A stretch of DNA of 64,000 bases from Rhyacophila brunnea (GCA_022495005.1 JAGYXB010001849.1:104783-168782); one strand, 5' to 3'. Positions 44,673 to 56,643 are shown, counted from the first letter of the stretch. Program-made: numbers and translations. The notes: generated by a model not told the origin, from the sequence alone.

Positions 44673-46171
44673 GCTATCATAATATTGGAAATATGTTCTC
44701 ATCTTTGAAAAATTCCGTTGTTGTGTATTTGTTCCACAACAGTTTATAATATATATATATAAAAATACTTTTATATTTAAAACACTGACTTAGGTACAAT
44801 ATCATATCTCAACTGACATAACTAACTGAATAAATTATCTTAGTTTATGACTCAACTAACTGATAAATAAAAATCACGAGATAAATTATTTTTTTTATTT
44901 TTAGCAAAAATCAATATTTGATTGTAATTGAATCCCATATAAATTATTTTTTTAAATCATTTTATTTATGTATTATTTGCTTAAAGCGGCAACCATCGAC
45001 AATAAACATTCACATAAAGAGTATAAGCTGACTCTAAGGTGTTTATAAATTCAGACCAAATTTGTAGACTTGCCTGAAGAGATGTGACGTCACATCTATA
45101 CAACATTAATTTTGGATTATCACGTTCGGATTTCAATCATTCACTTGAAAACAGATGGCGCTTATCATTTTTTTTTTATTCTTAAATTTACTAAATTAAA
45201 CAGCCGGCATTCTTAATTCAATTTCTGACTATAGATGACTCTCAATATTTTCAGATTTTGTACATTTTATTTATTTGTTTTAATTTAAATTAAATACTTA
45301 AATATATAGTTTTCTTAGAAAGTAGGCTTCAAATAATCGCCTAGTATGGAGCCTTCGCAACTATATAAATACGTTTTCGTACGTGATTACATAACATTAA
45401 TTGAGTTTCTGCGTTTTGACTCTTTTAATTTCATTTTAACTAAAAAAAAAAACTACTGGACCAATATTGATTAAGCTTTTGCAGTTTTACCGATGTTATA
45501 GTTTCCAAAACTACAAAAGAAAACTTCTCGTGAATAACACGCATGCACCGATTCATCATAATCGTGTAAAGTGGTAAAATAGTAGCGGTGGAATGGTGAA
45601 GTGCAGGTACTTTTCAATCACACGGCTTAAGATGGATTTTATAATAAAATTGAAGTATCTTTCTTTGATATTCAAAATAATATGATATAAAAATATTTTT
45701 TTATTCCTTATTATCTGTCTACTTTTCTTTCTGTATTTCACGCTGACGAATCTGCATATATGTTTAAATGTATTGTGTATAATGACGTATGTTATATTAA
45801 GTGTGAAAGCTTCAAGTGGATTTAGTGTACACCACGATGAGATTTTTTTTTAATTACCATTAGAGCATTGTGTGAGTATTAATAATGCGTGAACATACTG
45901 TCACCCTTTTAATGTATACCAAGATGCCAATTCACATTGGTCAATCTATAGGATTACGTTCCATATATTAATGCAATTATATTAAATTTATGTTTATACA
46001 CCTACCTAACTATTATTTTATTATAAAAATGCTACTATAATAATATATAGGTGTCTAATAATATCAGGTACAGAGTCAGTTTATTTGAAAGCATTGTTTT
46101 AACGCAGAAATGTATATCTTTTTAATAAAGGTATAAGAGATTATCTGTCGGTGATGTGAAATACTGCTTTG
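44673..46171. other. Unassigned AT-rich stretch
   Basis: No gene is seen. A perfect palindrome at 45080-45097 is listed separately. A 61-codon minus-strand frame has no motif. Confidence 0.45.
45080..45097. promoter_or_regulatory. 18-bp perfect palindrome containing TGACGTCA
   Basis: AGATGTGACGTCACATCT is its own reverse complement and holds the full CREB/ATF consensus TGACGTCA at its centre. Three further TGACGTCA sites occur in the window. Binding is not shown by sequence. Confidence 0.35.
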
Positions 46172-46216
46172 TAATGACTGACCTCACCATTTGCACTGTG
46201 CTAGAGCCGCCACTGA
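46172..46216 (-). repeat. Possible solitary hAT end
   Basis: The complement reads CAGTGGCGGCTCTAGCACAG, a form common at hAT termini. A partner end was not found upstream, so only one end survives or the match is coincidental. Confidence 0.35.
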
Positions 46217-47804
46217 CTGTAATTTTATTATAGTCCTAGTGTGCACTATTCTTTTCAGTTACCCATTATTTACATTCCCTCGATACGCTCATTTCCTCAT
46301 TATTAGTATGTCGTCACCTCAATACTACAACTAAATAACTCTGATTTCGTCATCGTTGGGAAAATCAAATTTAAACTTTACATGATTAACATAAATCTGG
46401 GCTATAATTATTAATTAAAATAAAAATGCAAAATGAATAATTAAATAATGTTCAATTATATGAAAAAATATTGTAGATATATTATGTTATTTATTTAATG
46501 CATTTCTGGTTTTAAAGTTATCTGATATTTTCAAACAAAAAATTAATACAGTTTCCATTAACTTCTGACTTAGTTTTATTATTTTATAGAGAAGGATATA
46601 ATGTAGAATCATATTCAAAAGCTATCTCAAAAACAGTGCAAAATCAAGTTATCTAGTTGTAGTAAATTGAGGTGTCGATATTGAATTACATAAAAAAAAG
46701 AATTGACATCAAAACAAGAAGAGATATTCACCTAGTAGCAGTGAAGTAATGGATTAAATATATTGAATTGGAACGATGTAATTTTATTAGGCAATGACGC
46801 AGTTTTTCGGTAAATTTCGCGCTTGGGACACGTTCCATACTACGAAAATATTTTATTACACCCAATAGATAAAATATTACTTCCGTTACCTTTGATGTTT
46901 TTAAAACAGAAACGGAAGTCACCAAAGGTAAGGCTTTCAGAGTCCGCGAGACAACAGATTATTTTAAACTATGCGAAAAAATCAGAAGTTTTAAAGTTTT
47001 TTCGAGAAAAAAATCTTAACTATGTGTAAATAAATACATTGTCTTTATTCCTTGGTCAAATGTGTCATCCATTAGAATTGTTTTGTAACTATTTTAAGAA
47101 ATGCTGTATAGATGAGCAACGTTTAATCAAGTACCAAACCTTCATGGAGGCCGCATTTAGAAATACGTCTAAGCTTTTCGAATAATAATTACCAAACCGA
47201 TTACAAAACAAATAAATCGTATTTATTATTCTGCATTCTCAAAAAGTGCAAGAGGTTTGTAATATACATAAGAAACTATTAAGTTTTCTTGTAGGGCAAC
47301 CAATTATTATCATACACCTGATAGTGTTGATTTTTTATCTTCAGGTTAAAATCATAGTATTAAGTACTTATTTATCTTAAGGGTGCATGTACCATACAAA
47401 AGTAGAAAATTAATAAATTTAGGTAAAATTTCTGAACAACTTGTAGATTATGTAGGAATATAAAAAAATATTTTGAAAATGTGCTATTATCACGATTATG
47501 AAACTTACAACGACGGGTCAAATAATACTTATGTTTTTTCAGGAGCCGATATTGACGCCAAATTGAGGCCAAAAAATGGGTAAGAAATTCTATATTCTCA
47601 ATGGAAGAAGATTTTTGTGAGCTCTGTAAAGATTGATGAATGTAATATCCAGGAAGATCTGGAACTCATTGTGGTATTATGTCCATATCTTGAGCGATAC
47701 AGACTTGTGATTGCGAGAACGCGATTGTGCTTTTCCAATTCTACGGATATCCTATTTAATATCAACAATTTTAACTAGTGGTTATTGCATTTATCGAATT
47801 GCGT
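46217..47804. other. Unassigned AT-rich stretch
   Basis: No gene is recognised. A 68-codon frame at 46823-47029 contains a basic segment (KQKRKSPKVRLSESARQQII) with a donor-like AAAGGTAAGG inside it. I cannot tie it to any family. Confidence 0.4.
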
Positions 47805-47870
47805 TCTAGGATTTTTTATAGTGTGTACATGCATGAAATGTTTTCAAATTATGTGTGTTCAATATATAGA
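47805..47870 (+). repeat. Tail fragment of tRNA-headed element (family 2)
   Basis: AGGATTTTTTATAGTG, TGTTTTCAAATTATGTGTGT and TCAAT follow the plus-strand tail of the 19.7-kb element (TTTTTTCTATTGG, GTGTTTTCAAACTATGTATG, TTCAAT). No head is recognisable upstream. Confidence 0.5.
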
Positions 47871-48582
47871 ATGTTACAGTCTCAAATATTGTGTCTTATT
47901 AGTATGTTAAATTACCTGCTAATGAAATTCACTTTCTTTTGTAATTTAGAATTGATAAATCGAGTAATCTGATTAGTCATTAATTCAAATAATTCAAAAG
48001 ACTTAGAACTCGTCTGTTTTTATCTACTTTCTACTTTAAATACAAGTCATTTCTAAGATAATATATTTCCTTTAACAAACAATAAAGTAAGAAAAATTAC
48101 CTGTCGTCTCCATAATGGTTATTATTACGCAACTCATTAATATATCTTTGATACTTATATTTTATTTTCTCTATTTCATAACCTTCCACGCCATTGTCTC
48201 CAAGGCTGTTGGGGAGGGTGTGAGGCTTTATACCTCCTGTTACAATGCTTCATCTGCGCCCCGCGTATTTATAATTCATCCTTACAACGATGGGCTAGTG
48301 GTCGCCCCTTTGAACGTCTAACAGAAACGTTTACCATAATGTAGAAGGCGGTTAGTTATTTATTATATCGATTGAGCAGTTAGCATTTACCTCTATTTAA
48401 TGTGGGTACTGTACATATATTAAACAATAACTTACAAAGAAAATTATTTAGGTGTTGAATTTTTATTATAATATTTCAACGCAAATGATAGAAAAAAAAA
48501 TATTTTCTGATATTATTGCTTTTCATATAATTTTATATCATCGGCTTTTGACGCAGAACTATGTATAGTGACTATTTTCAGT
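47871..48582. other. Unassigned AT-rich stretch
   Basis: A 68-codon frame at 48115-48321 begins with a hydrophobic segment (LINISLILIFYFLYFITFH). I do not recognise it, and AT-rich DNA often yields such segments by chance. Confidence 0.45.
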
Positions 48583-49460
48583 GTCGATAACTTCCATATT
48601 TCACCATTCTGAGATAATTGCAAAAGGGCCCACATGCCCAGCGAAGGTCAAAATGGAGATTTTATGGTATTTTCAAAGCATTCGCCTGAACATTTCTTAA
48701 ACGTTGTAGATAATCTATTTATATAAATTTGAAGCCTTATTATCCTTTATATTTATTTTAAACATTTGATGACTGCATAAAGTATTTTTATTATATAAAA
48801 TAGTATTCTTTTATGTTGTAGCCTAACCACTTGGAAATGCCAATAGAAATGGCGTATTTCAAAAAAAATACTACATTATTCTTAGGTCAATAATTATTAT
48901 GAAACAATCATTATTCGTAGGATGTTTTGTCACATTTGAATGATCAAAGACATAGCTTATAATCAGTATCATTAGAATTATCTTCAAATGTGGTAATCTT
49001 GCCCATTTTTAGGATAATAAAATGCCTAATTCTTGTCAAATTTGGGATCACAGAGATTATAAATATAATTTCTTATCGTAAATCGCTCGATTTGATATAA
49101 ATAAAAAGGATTTCAAGTTATACACATTTATATTTTTTTTATGAAAATCGATGTTTTTTAAAATAGTAGATATAAAAAATATTAAAACTATGAATTAGTC
49201 AAAAATCTAAACGGTGAAAAATTGAAAACTATTTTTTTTAAATAAATATAACGTAATAATAACGTAGCCTATATACCAAATATGTGACAAATTCACATTT
49301 TTTTTACAATTGTAAGTTTATCTTTGACTTAAAAAAAAAATCTTTTCAATGTTTGAGATACATAATATTATTTATTACTTAATAAAGGTGAAATTGTAAA
49401 TTACCAAAAAGAATTCTCAAATAAATTGCAAGCTTCGTATTTTTCCGCTAGGTTCTTTGT
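48583..49460 (+). repeat. Modular repeat family K, modules D-B-A-C
   Basis: In order: D (GTCGATAACTTCCATATTTC, 48583-48620), B (GGGCCCACATGCCC through TAAAATAGTATTCTTTTA, 48623-48815), A (TAACCACTTGGAAATGCCAA through AAATTTGGGATCACAGAGAT, 48822-49085) and C (GCTCGATTTGATATAAATAA, 49085-49460). B aligns with 39.35 kb, A with 53.3 kb and C with 11.6 kb. This is the longest version in the window and may be near the ancestral order. Confidence 0.75.
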
Positions 49461-50089
49461 TAGCATATAGGATCCCCTTAAAGCGAACCTCTCTAAGAAA
49501 TCTTGCTCAGTCATCTCCTGTGTTTTATTAAATTGACATAAATGCATTAATTTACACTAGGTACTGCTGACCTGATAATTTTTCCCGACATATTGCACAG
49601 GATGTCCAAGATAGTAATTGCGATGTTAACGATATCACTCGCCAACCTCACAGAATAACTACCACAATCTAGATATCGATTAACACGTCAAAGGATAAAA
49701 AAATAAAATTCATAAATAATGTTATAACTATATATATTATACACAATAAGCATGACGTTGATCATGATAGGGAATAATAATATTAATTCATCATATTATT
49801 ATTATATATTATTTATTATTATTTTTACAGCGTAGTTCTACCTACAAACTTATAATAATAATAAATAATCTGTGCCGAAAACTTTATACCAGTAAAGTCT
49901 TATATATAATTTTCAAAAATAAAACTTGAAAAAATACACACGGAACTTCTGTGTAGTGCCATTTCTAAAAACATTATATTGAATTCAATGACAGATGAAC
50001 GAAAAGAAGAAGATATCATTGCATTTATTTTCATTACGCACGGATATTAATTGGATTATACGTACATGTTATATTATTTTATGTTGTGG
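49461..50089. other. Unassigned AT-rich stretch
   Basis: No feature is supported. TTATTATTAT-type runs occur at 49795-49870. Confidence 0.5.
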
Positions 50090-50215
50090 TGGAGTGTCAC
50101 CGGCCCCAAATTTGACCATTTGGGGGAGGTCTCCTCTGGAGACACTTGGTTGAGGCCGGACCCACTTTCGGGCGGACTCATAGTAGTATGAGCAGGGTCG
50201 ATTGCAAACGGATCA
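50090..50215. other. GC-richer segment with short hairpins, unrecognised
   Basis: GTCTCCTCTGGAGAC and CCAAATTTGACCATTTGG can each form small hairpins in a patch of over 50% GC. It is probably a transposon relic; its class is unknown. Confidence 0.3.
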
Positions 50216-50329
50216 ATTTCCAGCACTTAATAACATTTTATAGTCACCCTTTGACAACTTGATTAATACTTATCATTTTTAAATAATATTCATTATTACT
50301 TATTAGACTGCGTATGGTACGGTACGTTG

Positions 50330-50730
50330 TTATGTTCTCTCAATTCTTTTCTATGGTATGAAAGTATGGACGCTAAACCAAGAGATGTCACGGAGACTTG
50401 AAGCTTTCGAGATGTGGCTGTATAGACGCATCCTCAAAATTCCTTGGGGAATGGGGAAAGACCGATAAGTTCTACGTAGTATGAAAACCAGGAAACTACA
50501 GTACCTCGGCCACATTATGAGATGACAAAAATACAGCATTCCCCAACTTGTCATGCAAGGAAAGATCAATGGGAAGCGTAGTAGAGGATGGCGCCGCATT
50601 TCGTGGCTTAAGAACGTCCGTGATTGGTACGAGTGCAGCTCCACTGAACTGTTCCGGGTGGCAGACGACAAAGATAAGATCGCCTTGATGGCGGCCGATC
50701 TTCGCTAGGGGATGGCACAATAAGAAGAAG
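50330..50730 (+). pseudogene. LINE reverse-transcriptase C-terminal region, type i (RTE-like)
   Basis: One frame runs through two internal stops and ends at a third: LFYGMKVWTLNQEMSRRLEA, FEMWLYRRILKIPWGMGKDR, stop, RKLQYLGHIMR, stop, KYSIPQLVMQGKINGKRSRG, SWLKNVRDWYECSSTELFRV and ADDKDKIALMAADLR, then a stop. This order (YGxExW, FEMWxYRRxLxIPW, LxYxGHIxR, GKxxGKRxRGxxxxxWLxxxxxW) is the region after the polymerase domain in many insect RTE-like LINEs. The palm and endonuclease are absent. The related tail at 7235-7392 is more decayed. Confidence 0.88.
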
Positions 50731-51361
50731 ATTATATATTTAAGACTAATAATAATGAGTAAATGTTTCTACGCCGGTCTTAGGAAGGAAATATCAGATG
50801 TCCTTATCGTCAGATATTGTTAGTAGATCAATAATCTAAAAGATATTTTTATAATATTCGTATTATACTTGTGACTCTTGATCACACGTGGCAGCCAGAT
50901 GCTGTTCGATTTTGTGAAACGTCTCATCAGACACCCTCCGGCCGTTCAAACCGTCAGCACGGTTTGTCCCTTGAACATTTTTATATTTAATTTTATTCAA
51001 ATTGTAACAATCGTAATTATTGTATTCATCAATAAACCGCACCGTGTTCTTGAAACCATCATCCGTGTTTCTTTATCGCTCCAAAGACTACCAAGCCACC
51101 GACAATCTCTACTGGCGCCCATACAATCGGGAGGAAGTAACTAGACATTTCACCCTCTCAAATTTGACCGGAAGTGATAGGTCCCATAAAATAATGGACA
51201 ATATTTTGCAAAACATGAAAATGATTTTCTGGTTGTTTTTAGAAAACATTGTGACATTTAGGTGACTTCATCAATTATTATTAAGTGTTCAAATGATACG
51301 TTTACATGCGCAAAACTGTTTAATAAAAAAATTTATGGTAAATACCAACTTTATAGAGTGA
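50731..51361. other. Unassigned stretch with a GC-richer middle
   Basis: Two overlapping plus-strand frames (50878-51144, 88 codons; 51020-51265, 81 codons) lie in moderately GC-richer DNA. The second contains YRSKDYQATDNLYWRPYNRE. I do not recognise either, so no gene is called. Confidence 0.3.
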
Positions 51362-51369
51362 CTTCAGGC

Positions 51370-52004
51370 CAGTAGCGAAGGGTGGAGGTAGGCTGTTAAC
51401 ATCCGACATAAATAGTTCACACTAATTTTTTTTAGTCATACATCCACATAAATTTTTGTTTTTATTAAATTAGGACTAGAATTTACAGATGGTGTTGGTT
51501 AGTTTTTAAACATCAATTAAGCCCAGCCTAAGCCAAATCATAATAGCGTTGGTATGTTATGGGCAAATGGGCGATTCGACAAAATAATGCACAATTTTTC
51601 ATTCGTACTTATTTGTTTTTGTTGGATTAAGAATAAATATTACACATATTGTTGTTTCATTTTTTTAAATTCTTTAAGCCCTGCCTAAACCAAAATATAC
51701 CTAATAATAGATAAAAAATATTATTCTACTCGTATCTATAAAAATATTCAAAGTTATATATTATGATTTAATTGCAGATTTTACATATTTTATTATATAG
51801 ACGAGTATTTTTTGACTATTATCTATTATGGCTTGGTTTTTGCATGGTTTAATTGAATTTTAAAAACTAACCAAAACCATCTGTAAATAATAATAATAAT
51901 TGTAGTCCCATATCAATGAGAACAATAATAACGTATGACTGACAAAGTTTAATGTGCTTTATTTATGGCGGATCTTAACAGCCTACCTCAACCCTTCGAG
52001 ACTG
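51370..52004. mobile_element. hAT-type MITE, 635 bp, with 8-bp target duplication
   Basis: The left end CAGTAGCGAAGGGTGGAGGT continues AGGCTGTTAACATCCG. The right end is its near-exact complement. Inner arms also pair (TTTACAGATGGTGTTGGTTA with TAACCAAAACCATCTGTAAA). CTTCAGGC (51362-51369) and TTTCAGGC (52005-52012) form a 7/8 target duplication. CAG ends and an 8-bp duplication fit the hAT superfamily. It is non-coding. Confidence 0.9.
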
Positions 52005-52579
52005 TTTCAGGCTAATCTTTTTTGTTATATTACATTGTAGATGTTCTTAAAAAATAGATTATTTAAATAATCTTAAATTAAATAATATACCTAATATAAA
52101 CAAGAATAAAGACATTTTTTCGTACATCGTAATATGTCATAATATATTATAATTTTACACTACGGAAATAATCGCTACCCATATCAACATCTTCATTCCA
52201 GTATATAATACCTATATAACATTGTCTTTGTTATAAATTATGTGCAAATAGAAAGTACCGCGTACCTAAGTAAACTTTACCTATCCTTCCGTATATAGAT
52301 GTACTTAATTGTTAAGTGTATAAATACATTTTGTATTTCGTTATAAGTGGACCCCTGTCATTCTAACAGTTATAAAGCCTCTAACGTATTTCTTGATGTT
52401 ATGCTAAGGCATGGAATTGTGTTAAAATACACCTGAGCTTTAACATTATCTGAGTCGTTACCTTGAATCTGTCTTGTAGAAAGTTTTGTTCTTAACGTGT
52501 ACACTGGTTTCCAACCTTTTTTATCCCCCCCCCCGCTCCACATTTGCATAAAAACTGTTAAGAGAGCAAATAAAAGACA
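52005..52579. other. Unassigned AT-rich stretch
   Basis: No feature is supported. A C9-10 tract lies near 52527. Confidence 0.5.
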
Positions 52580-52735
52580 CTGCTAATAAACATATGTACA
52601 TAAATTGTGATAATATCATAAGTATTAGAAAAAAATCTCAAAAAAATAACGCTGAACAGGACTCGAACTTGTATACATTGGAATATGGCGAATATGATTT
52701 ATCAATTTAACCACCTGCGTCCTACCCAAATATGA
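52580..52735 (-). repeat. tRNA-headed element, single head (SINE-like)
   Basis: The minus strand reads GGACGCAGGTGGTTAAATTG (A-box region), AAGTTCGAGTCCTGTTCAGC (B box GTTCGAGTCC), and then TTATTTTTTTGAGATTTTTT. A tail with TTATGTACATATG resembles the family 2 tail. Only one head is present. The T run after the head could end RNA polymerase III transcription. Confidence 0.6.
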
Positions 52736-53284
52736 CGAAATTGAATTGCAATATTTAAACGCTTTACAAATTTCGCTAATATTGGCGACTGCATTGATTT
52801 ATAGTATATTTATTCACTTTACTCTTGAAATTTAAATCTAAATAGATTTTTAACTGTTTGTTTGTATATTATATAAGTACAAAATATATTTTCTTATAAT
52901 ATGAAAGATTAATCCCATTCGCATATTATTACCCTCGTTTGACTTTTAATACTCGAGATATTGCTCTTTCTTACCCCCAAAAAATAATTCCGAGCTAGAA
53001 GCAGTTTGTAATACTTTGCATGTAATCAGAAGAGTACCTTCTACGTCCAAATCTTGCGAGGTCTCCCACAGGACTTGGCAGGCCATTGTTGGAGTAAAAT
53101 TTCTTCTTTATTTCTCTACGCGTCACAGAGGAAAAATTTTTGCGGTGAACGCTGCGCACATACGTTAACAATTCGTCGACGTCGCCGAAAAAAAATCGTT
53201 TTTTTTTTAAACGGTACATGTTTAAACATGCGCGTTAACATGATCTTACTCCCTACTTCATTTATCGTTTGTCAATTTATGGCT
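52736..53284. other. Unassigned stretch
   Basis: Opposite-strand frames of 74 and 81 codons near 52995-53299 sit in a slightly GC-richer run (53040-53180). Neither is recognised. Confidence 0.35.
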
Positions 53285-53897
53285 ACGGCCGTATGTTGAA
53301 GCTTAACCACTGGGAAATGCCAATAGAAATGACGTATTTTAAAAAAATACTACCTTATTCTTAGGTCAATAATTATTATAAAATAATCATTATTCGTAGG
53401 TTGTTTATCAAATTTGAATGGTCAAAGACATAGCTTATAATCTTTAGAATTATCTTCGAATGTGTTAATCGTGCCCATTTCTTGAATAATAAAATGCCTA
53501 ATTTTTGTCAAATTTGGGATCACAGAGATTATGAAACATAATTTGTATCGTAAATATTTCACTATATAATAAATGTTAACATTAATTTTACTAATGATTT
53601 TGTAAATACGTTTGAAACTTAATAAATCTAAAAAATCTTAACACCACTGCATATGGATATACTGAAATATATATGACTATATTCTAAAACATTAGATCGA
53701 GAGGTTTAAAAGAATACTATTTTATGTAATAAAAATACTTTATGCAGTCATCAAATGTTTAAAATAAATATAAAGGATAATAAGGCTTCAAAATTATATA
53801 AATAGATTATCTACAACGTTTAAGGAATGTCCAGGGTTATGCTCTGAAAATACCATAAATCTCCATTTTGACCTACGTTGGTCATGTGGTCCCTTAA
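53285..53897. repeat. Modular repeat family K, module A followed by inverted module B
   Basis: Module A (TTAACCACTGGGAAATGCCA to GGGATCACAGAGATTATGAA, 53300-53555) is on the plus strand, as at 48822-49085. Module B (53570-53897) is on the minus strand and ends at CATTTTGACCTACG...TGTGGTCCC. Relative to B, module A is therefore reversed compared with the 48.6-kb copy. The part of B just outside A extends to CATTAGTAAAATTAATG, as at 39.6 kb. Confidence 0.75.
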
Positions 53898-53974
53898 CTA
53901 TATGTTTTGAACAGTTAAAATAACTCCCTTCTTTATTTTGTATCAGCTTCTTATGTTTTATTTATTTACGTATT

Positions 53975-54050
53975 TAAAGACAAAACATTTTGCCGGATTG
54001 TGCCCACAACAAATCAGAATTCAGGACGTTCACATAATGAGATTTAAATT
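53975..54050 (-). repeat. Possible family E relic
   Basis: CAGGACGTTCACATAATGAG resembles CAAGACGTTCACAACATGAC at about 25163. Short and diverged. Confidence 0.35.
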
Positions 54051-54165
54051 GAAAAATCAAACGAGTTAAATAAAAATACATAATATGCAATATTATCCAC
54101 GGAAGCAGAAAAATAACAGTGTCAAAAAATATTTGGTGGGTCTCGTTGAGCGGATGAGACAGCAT

Positions 54166-54703
54166 GCTTGGGGATGACCAGGAGGTGTAGATGGAGAGAG
54201 TCGTCAGGAGGAGAGATGAGAATTTGAGTTTTGGTGGTTGCTCCGATGGGTGGAGGAGCGAGTTTTATTTGCAGCGTAAACAGTCGGTACAGGAGTATGT
54301 TACAAAAACGTTGTGTTACAATACTTATGATACTGTTCCGAGGTCCGAGTCTTGGTGGAACAGAATATGGTGCGGAGCGACTGACACGAAGCTTATTGAT
54401 CGTACTGAAATTAAGATTGATACTAATAGGTATTTAAACTGACTAACTTATCAACTATGACCCGTTAATTATATGCATGAATATACAGTAAATTGCGAAT
54501 CATTGCTGATGAAGTTAGCTATTGAGAAATCTGCTGGCCTTCGCATTATTGCACTTCGAAAGTTTCGATCCTATCGAAGAATGTCTCGTGTAGTAGAATA
54601 TGCTGTCTGTAGATGCAACGATTGTGCGATAGTTTAAATGACTTGCTAATTCTTACACTAATGAAATAATGCTGACAATGCCCGAAGTCATTGACCGCTA
54701 CAA
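54166..54703 (+). repeat. Repeat family F, single copy
   Basis: This copy spans from CTTGGGGATGACCAGGAGGT to GTCATTGACCGCTACAA, the same limits as each arm of the 27.9-29.3 kb foldback. An 83-codon frame (54191-54442) contains GGCSDGWRSEFYLQRKQSVQ and RSESWWNRIWCGATDTKLID. The left arm of the foldback (minus strand) keeps this frame open for about 45 codons. Differences between the two fall mostly at third positions. I do not recognise the protein and cannot say whether it was ever translated. Confidence 0.7.
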
Positions 54704-55479
54704 ATAAAATAACATTTCATAAACAAAATACACAGCACATCACCGAAAATATCTACGTATCTGGAGAGTGATTGATTGATTGATTCATCTCGCACCCCTA
54801 GCTAATATGGTACCTAATATGCCTGACACGAGGAAACAACACAATCAGAACTACGACCACGTAGTTCATTATTAACGGGCGCATAAAATTCAATTTTTTT
54901 CAGATAAAAATAGTTTGAGTAAATGGCACCTGTGTAAATATAGAATCAAAAAATAAGTATTAATGAACGTTTAGAGAACATAGTAACTACGCACAGTAAA
55001 CGTTAAACATTTTTGCTTTGACTGTTGAGATGGTAAACGATTCTAAGGAATTTTGCTATATAAGACATAAAACGTAATTATATAATACGTTAATGTTTAT
55101 TTTACAATTTCTATCGAATTACTTTGCATAAATTCACATCTTCTGTGAGATTATAAATAATGTATCCGTTGCACAGAAATATCAAGGAGGTAAGTAAACC
55201 AGAAAAAAATAAAGATAATATACTATTTTAATTAATGTAGAACATTCGAAATAAAATGCATTTGAAATATAAGCGTCGTTAGAAGCGCTGCATTTGAATG
55301 GAATCGAAATCTTCTCGTACGCAGTAAATATGAGGGACTAGAATGTCTACGGTTGCTTTTGTGGGTTTTATTAAAATCACCCCTGTTGTATTACCTTACC
55401 TTTCCTTGTAGCTCCAGTCACTCTCTTTTACTCTTTTCAACCCAAGTCTAAGTGGTTATGACTTTTTACGTTTATATTC
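54704..55479. other. Unassigned AT-rich stretch
   Basis: No feature is supported. A short (GATT)4 run is at about 54770. Confidence 0.5.
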
Positions 55480-55610
55480 GTGGGGTTACTGCCAAAAGTT
55501 GGTAAGTCTCAAAATCAAGAGGAATTGTACTTTGAAAGTTTGACATGCCCTCTAAAATCAGGCATGATGCTAATTTATTTGTGCTTTATGTGTATGTTCT
55601 ATAATTATCG
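55480..55610 (+). repeat. Repeat family J, copy 3
   Basis: GTGGGGTTACTGCCAAAAGT, AGTTTGACATGCCCTCTAAA, ATCAGGCATGATGCTAATTT and GTGCTTTATGTGTATGTTCT match copies at 1371-1509 and 19191-19332. Confidence 0.7.
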
Positions 55611-56643
55611 TCACCTTACTATTAAGACCTCGTAAGTCCGATATTACGGAAAAATTAAGTTTGTTCGACAAAATTTAAACAAAAAGACATTTAAAATCAT
55701 ATCAAAACCTTTGTTCTCTAGACTAGTAGGTATGCTGTCCATCTATCGACAAATTAAAAAAAACTTGTAGATCCTGTGGTTTCAAGCATGGAATAAAATT
55801 AAAACCTCGTATTTCACAACCAGTGTTAGCAGATTAATCGATTAGAAAGGTGTTTAAAATATTGTTTTTATTACGTCTATTCCTTCCTCTCAACGTTCTT
55901 CTCAAACAGATGAGGTTTTAATAGTAAAGTAACGATATATCGAATATCGTTGATTTTTTTATAGAATACATATTTATATATAGACACATAATCCGTTGTT
56001 GACTCAAAATACCTTAACATTGACATTACAACTTTTGGTCAACTACACAAACAGTATAAGTCCCATTACGAACTGTTGCGAATTGCTTCGTCCGCTTCCC
56101 ACTGAACGTTCCCGGGAAATATTCATAAACTGGTAATATCTTTGTTTACCGGGCGAAGACACAACAACCTGCTGTAAGTATGAAAAAAACAGGGCCTTAC
56201 GAGCCCCTGGAGAGTGGACGCTACGTTATGTAGTATGCAATATCAGGACTCACGAGGCCGGCCGGATCGCCGCAATAATGTCACTGTCCGCATACTTTAG
56301 CTGTTCCTACTTTGCAATATAAAGCGCTTTATTGGTATGGACATGGGACATATTTCCTGAAATAACTATCTTGCATAATCGTTCTTATTCTAAGAATTAC
56401 CGCAAAAATATGACGTATTTGTTTCCGCTTCAAGAGAAGTATTTCCTATAAAACTTCTTTCTATTTAATGGTAGGTAATATAAGATAAAAAATATATTAT
56501 TTGAGTACTATAATACATAATATTATCCGCTCCTTAGTAGAATAATATGGTAATCACACGGAACCTCCAAGAACTCCTGTCGCTCGCATCTTCTTCTTGC
56601 ATCTTCTCATGCCATGCCAGTATTCCTTAGCTATGCCGTATAT
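55611..56643. other. Unassigned stretch
   Basis: Mostly AT-rich. A moderately GC-richer part at 56080-56310 contains CGAGGCCGGCCGGATCGCCG. No gene is recognised. Confidence 0.4.

Noticed and set aside
54505..54535. Second hammerhead (CTGATGA...GAGAAA) in family F
   Set aside because: Between the two motifs there is no helix II, and neither helix I nor helix III can be drawn; other family copies break the motifs.
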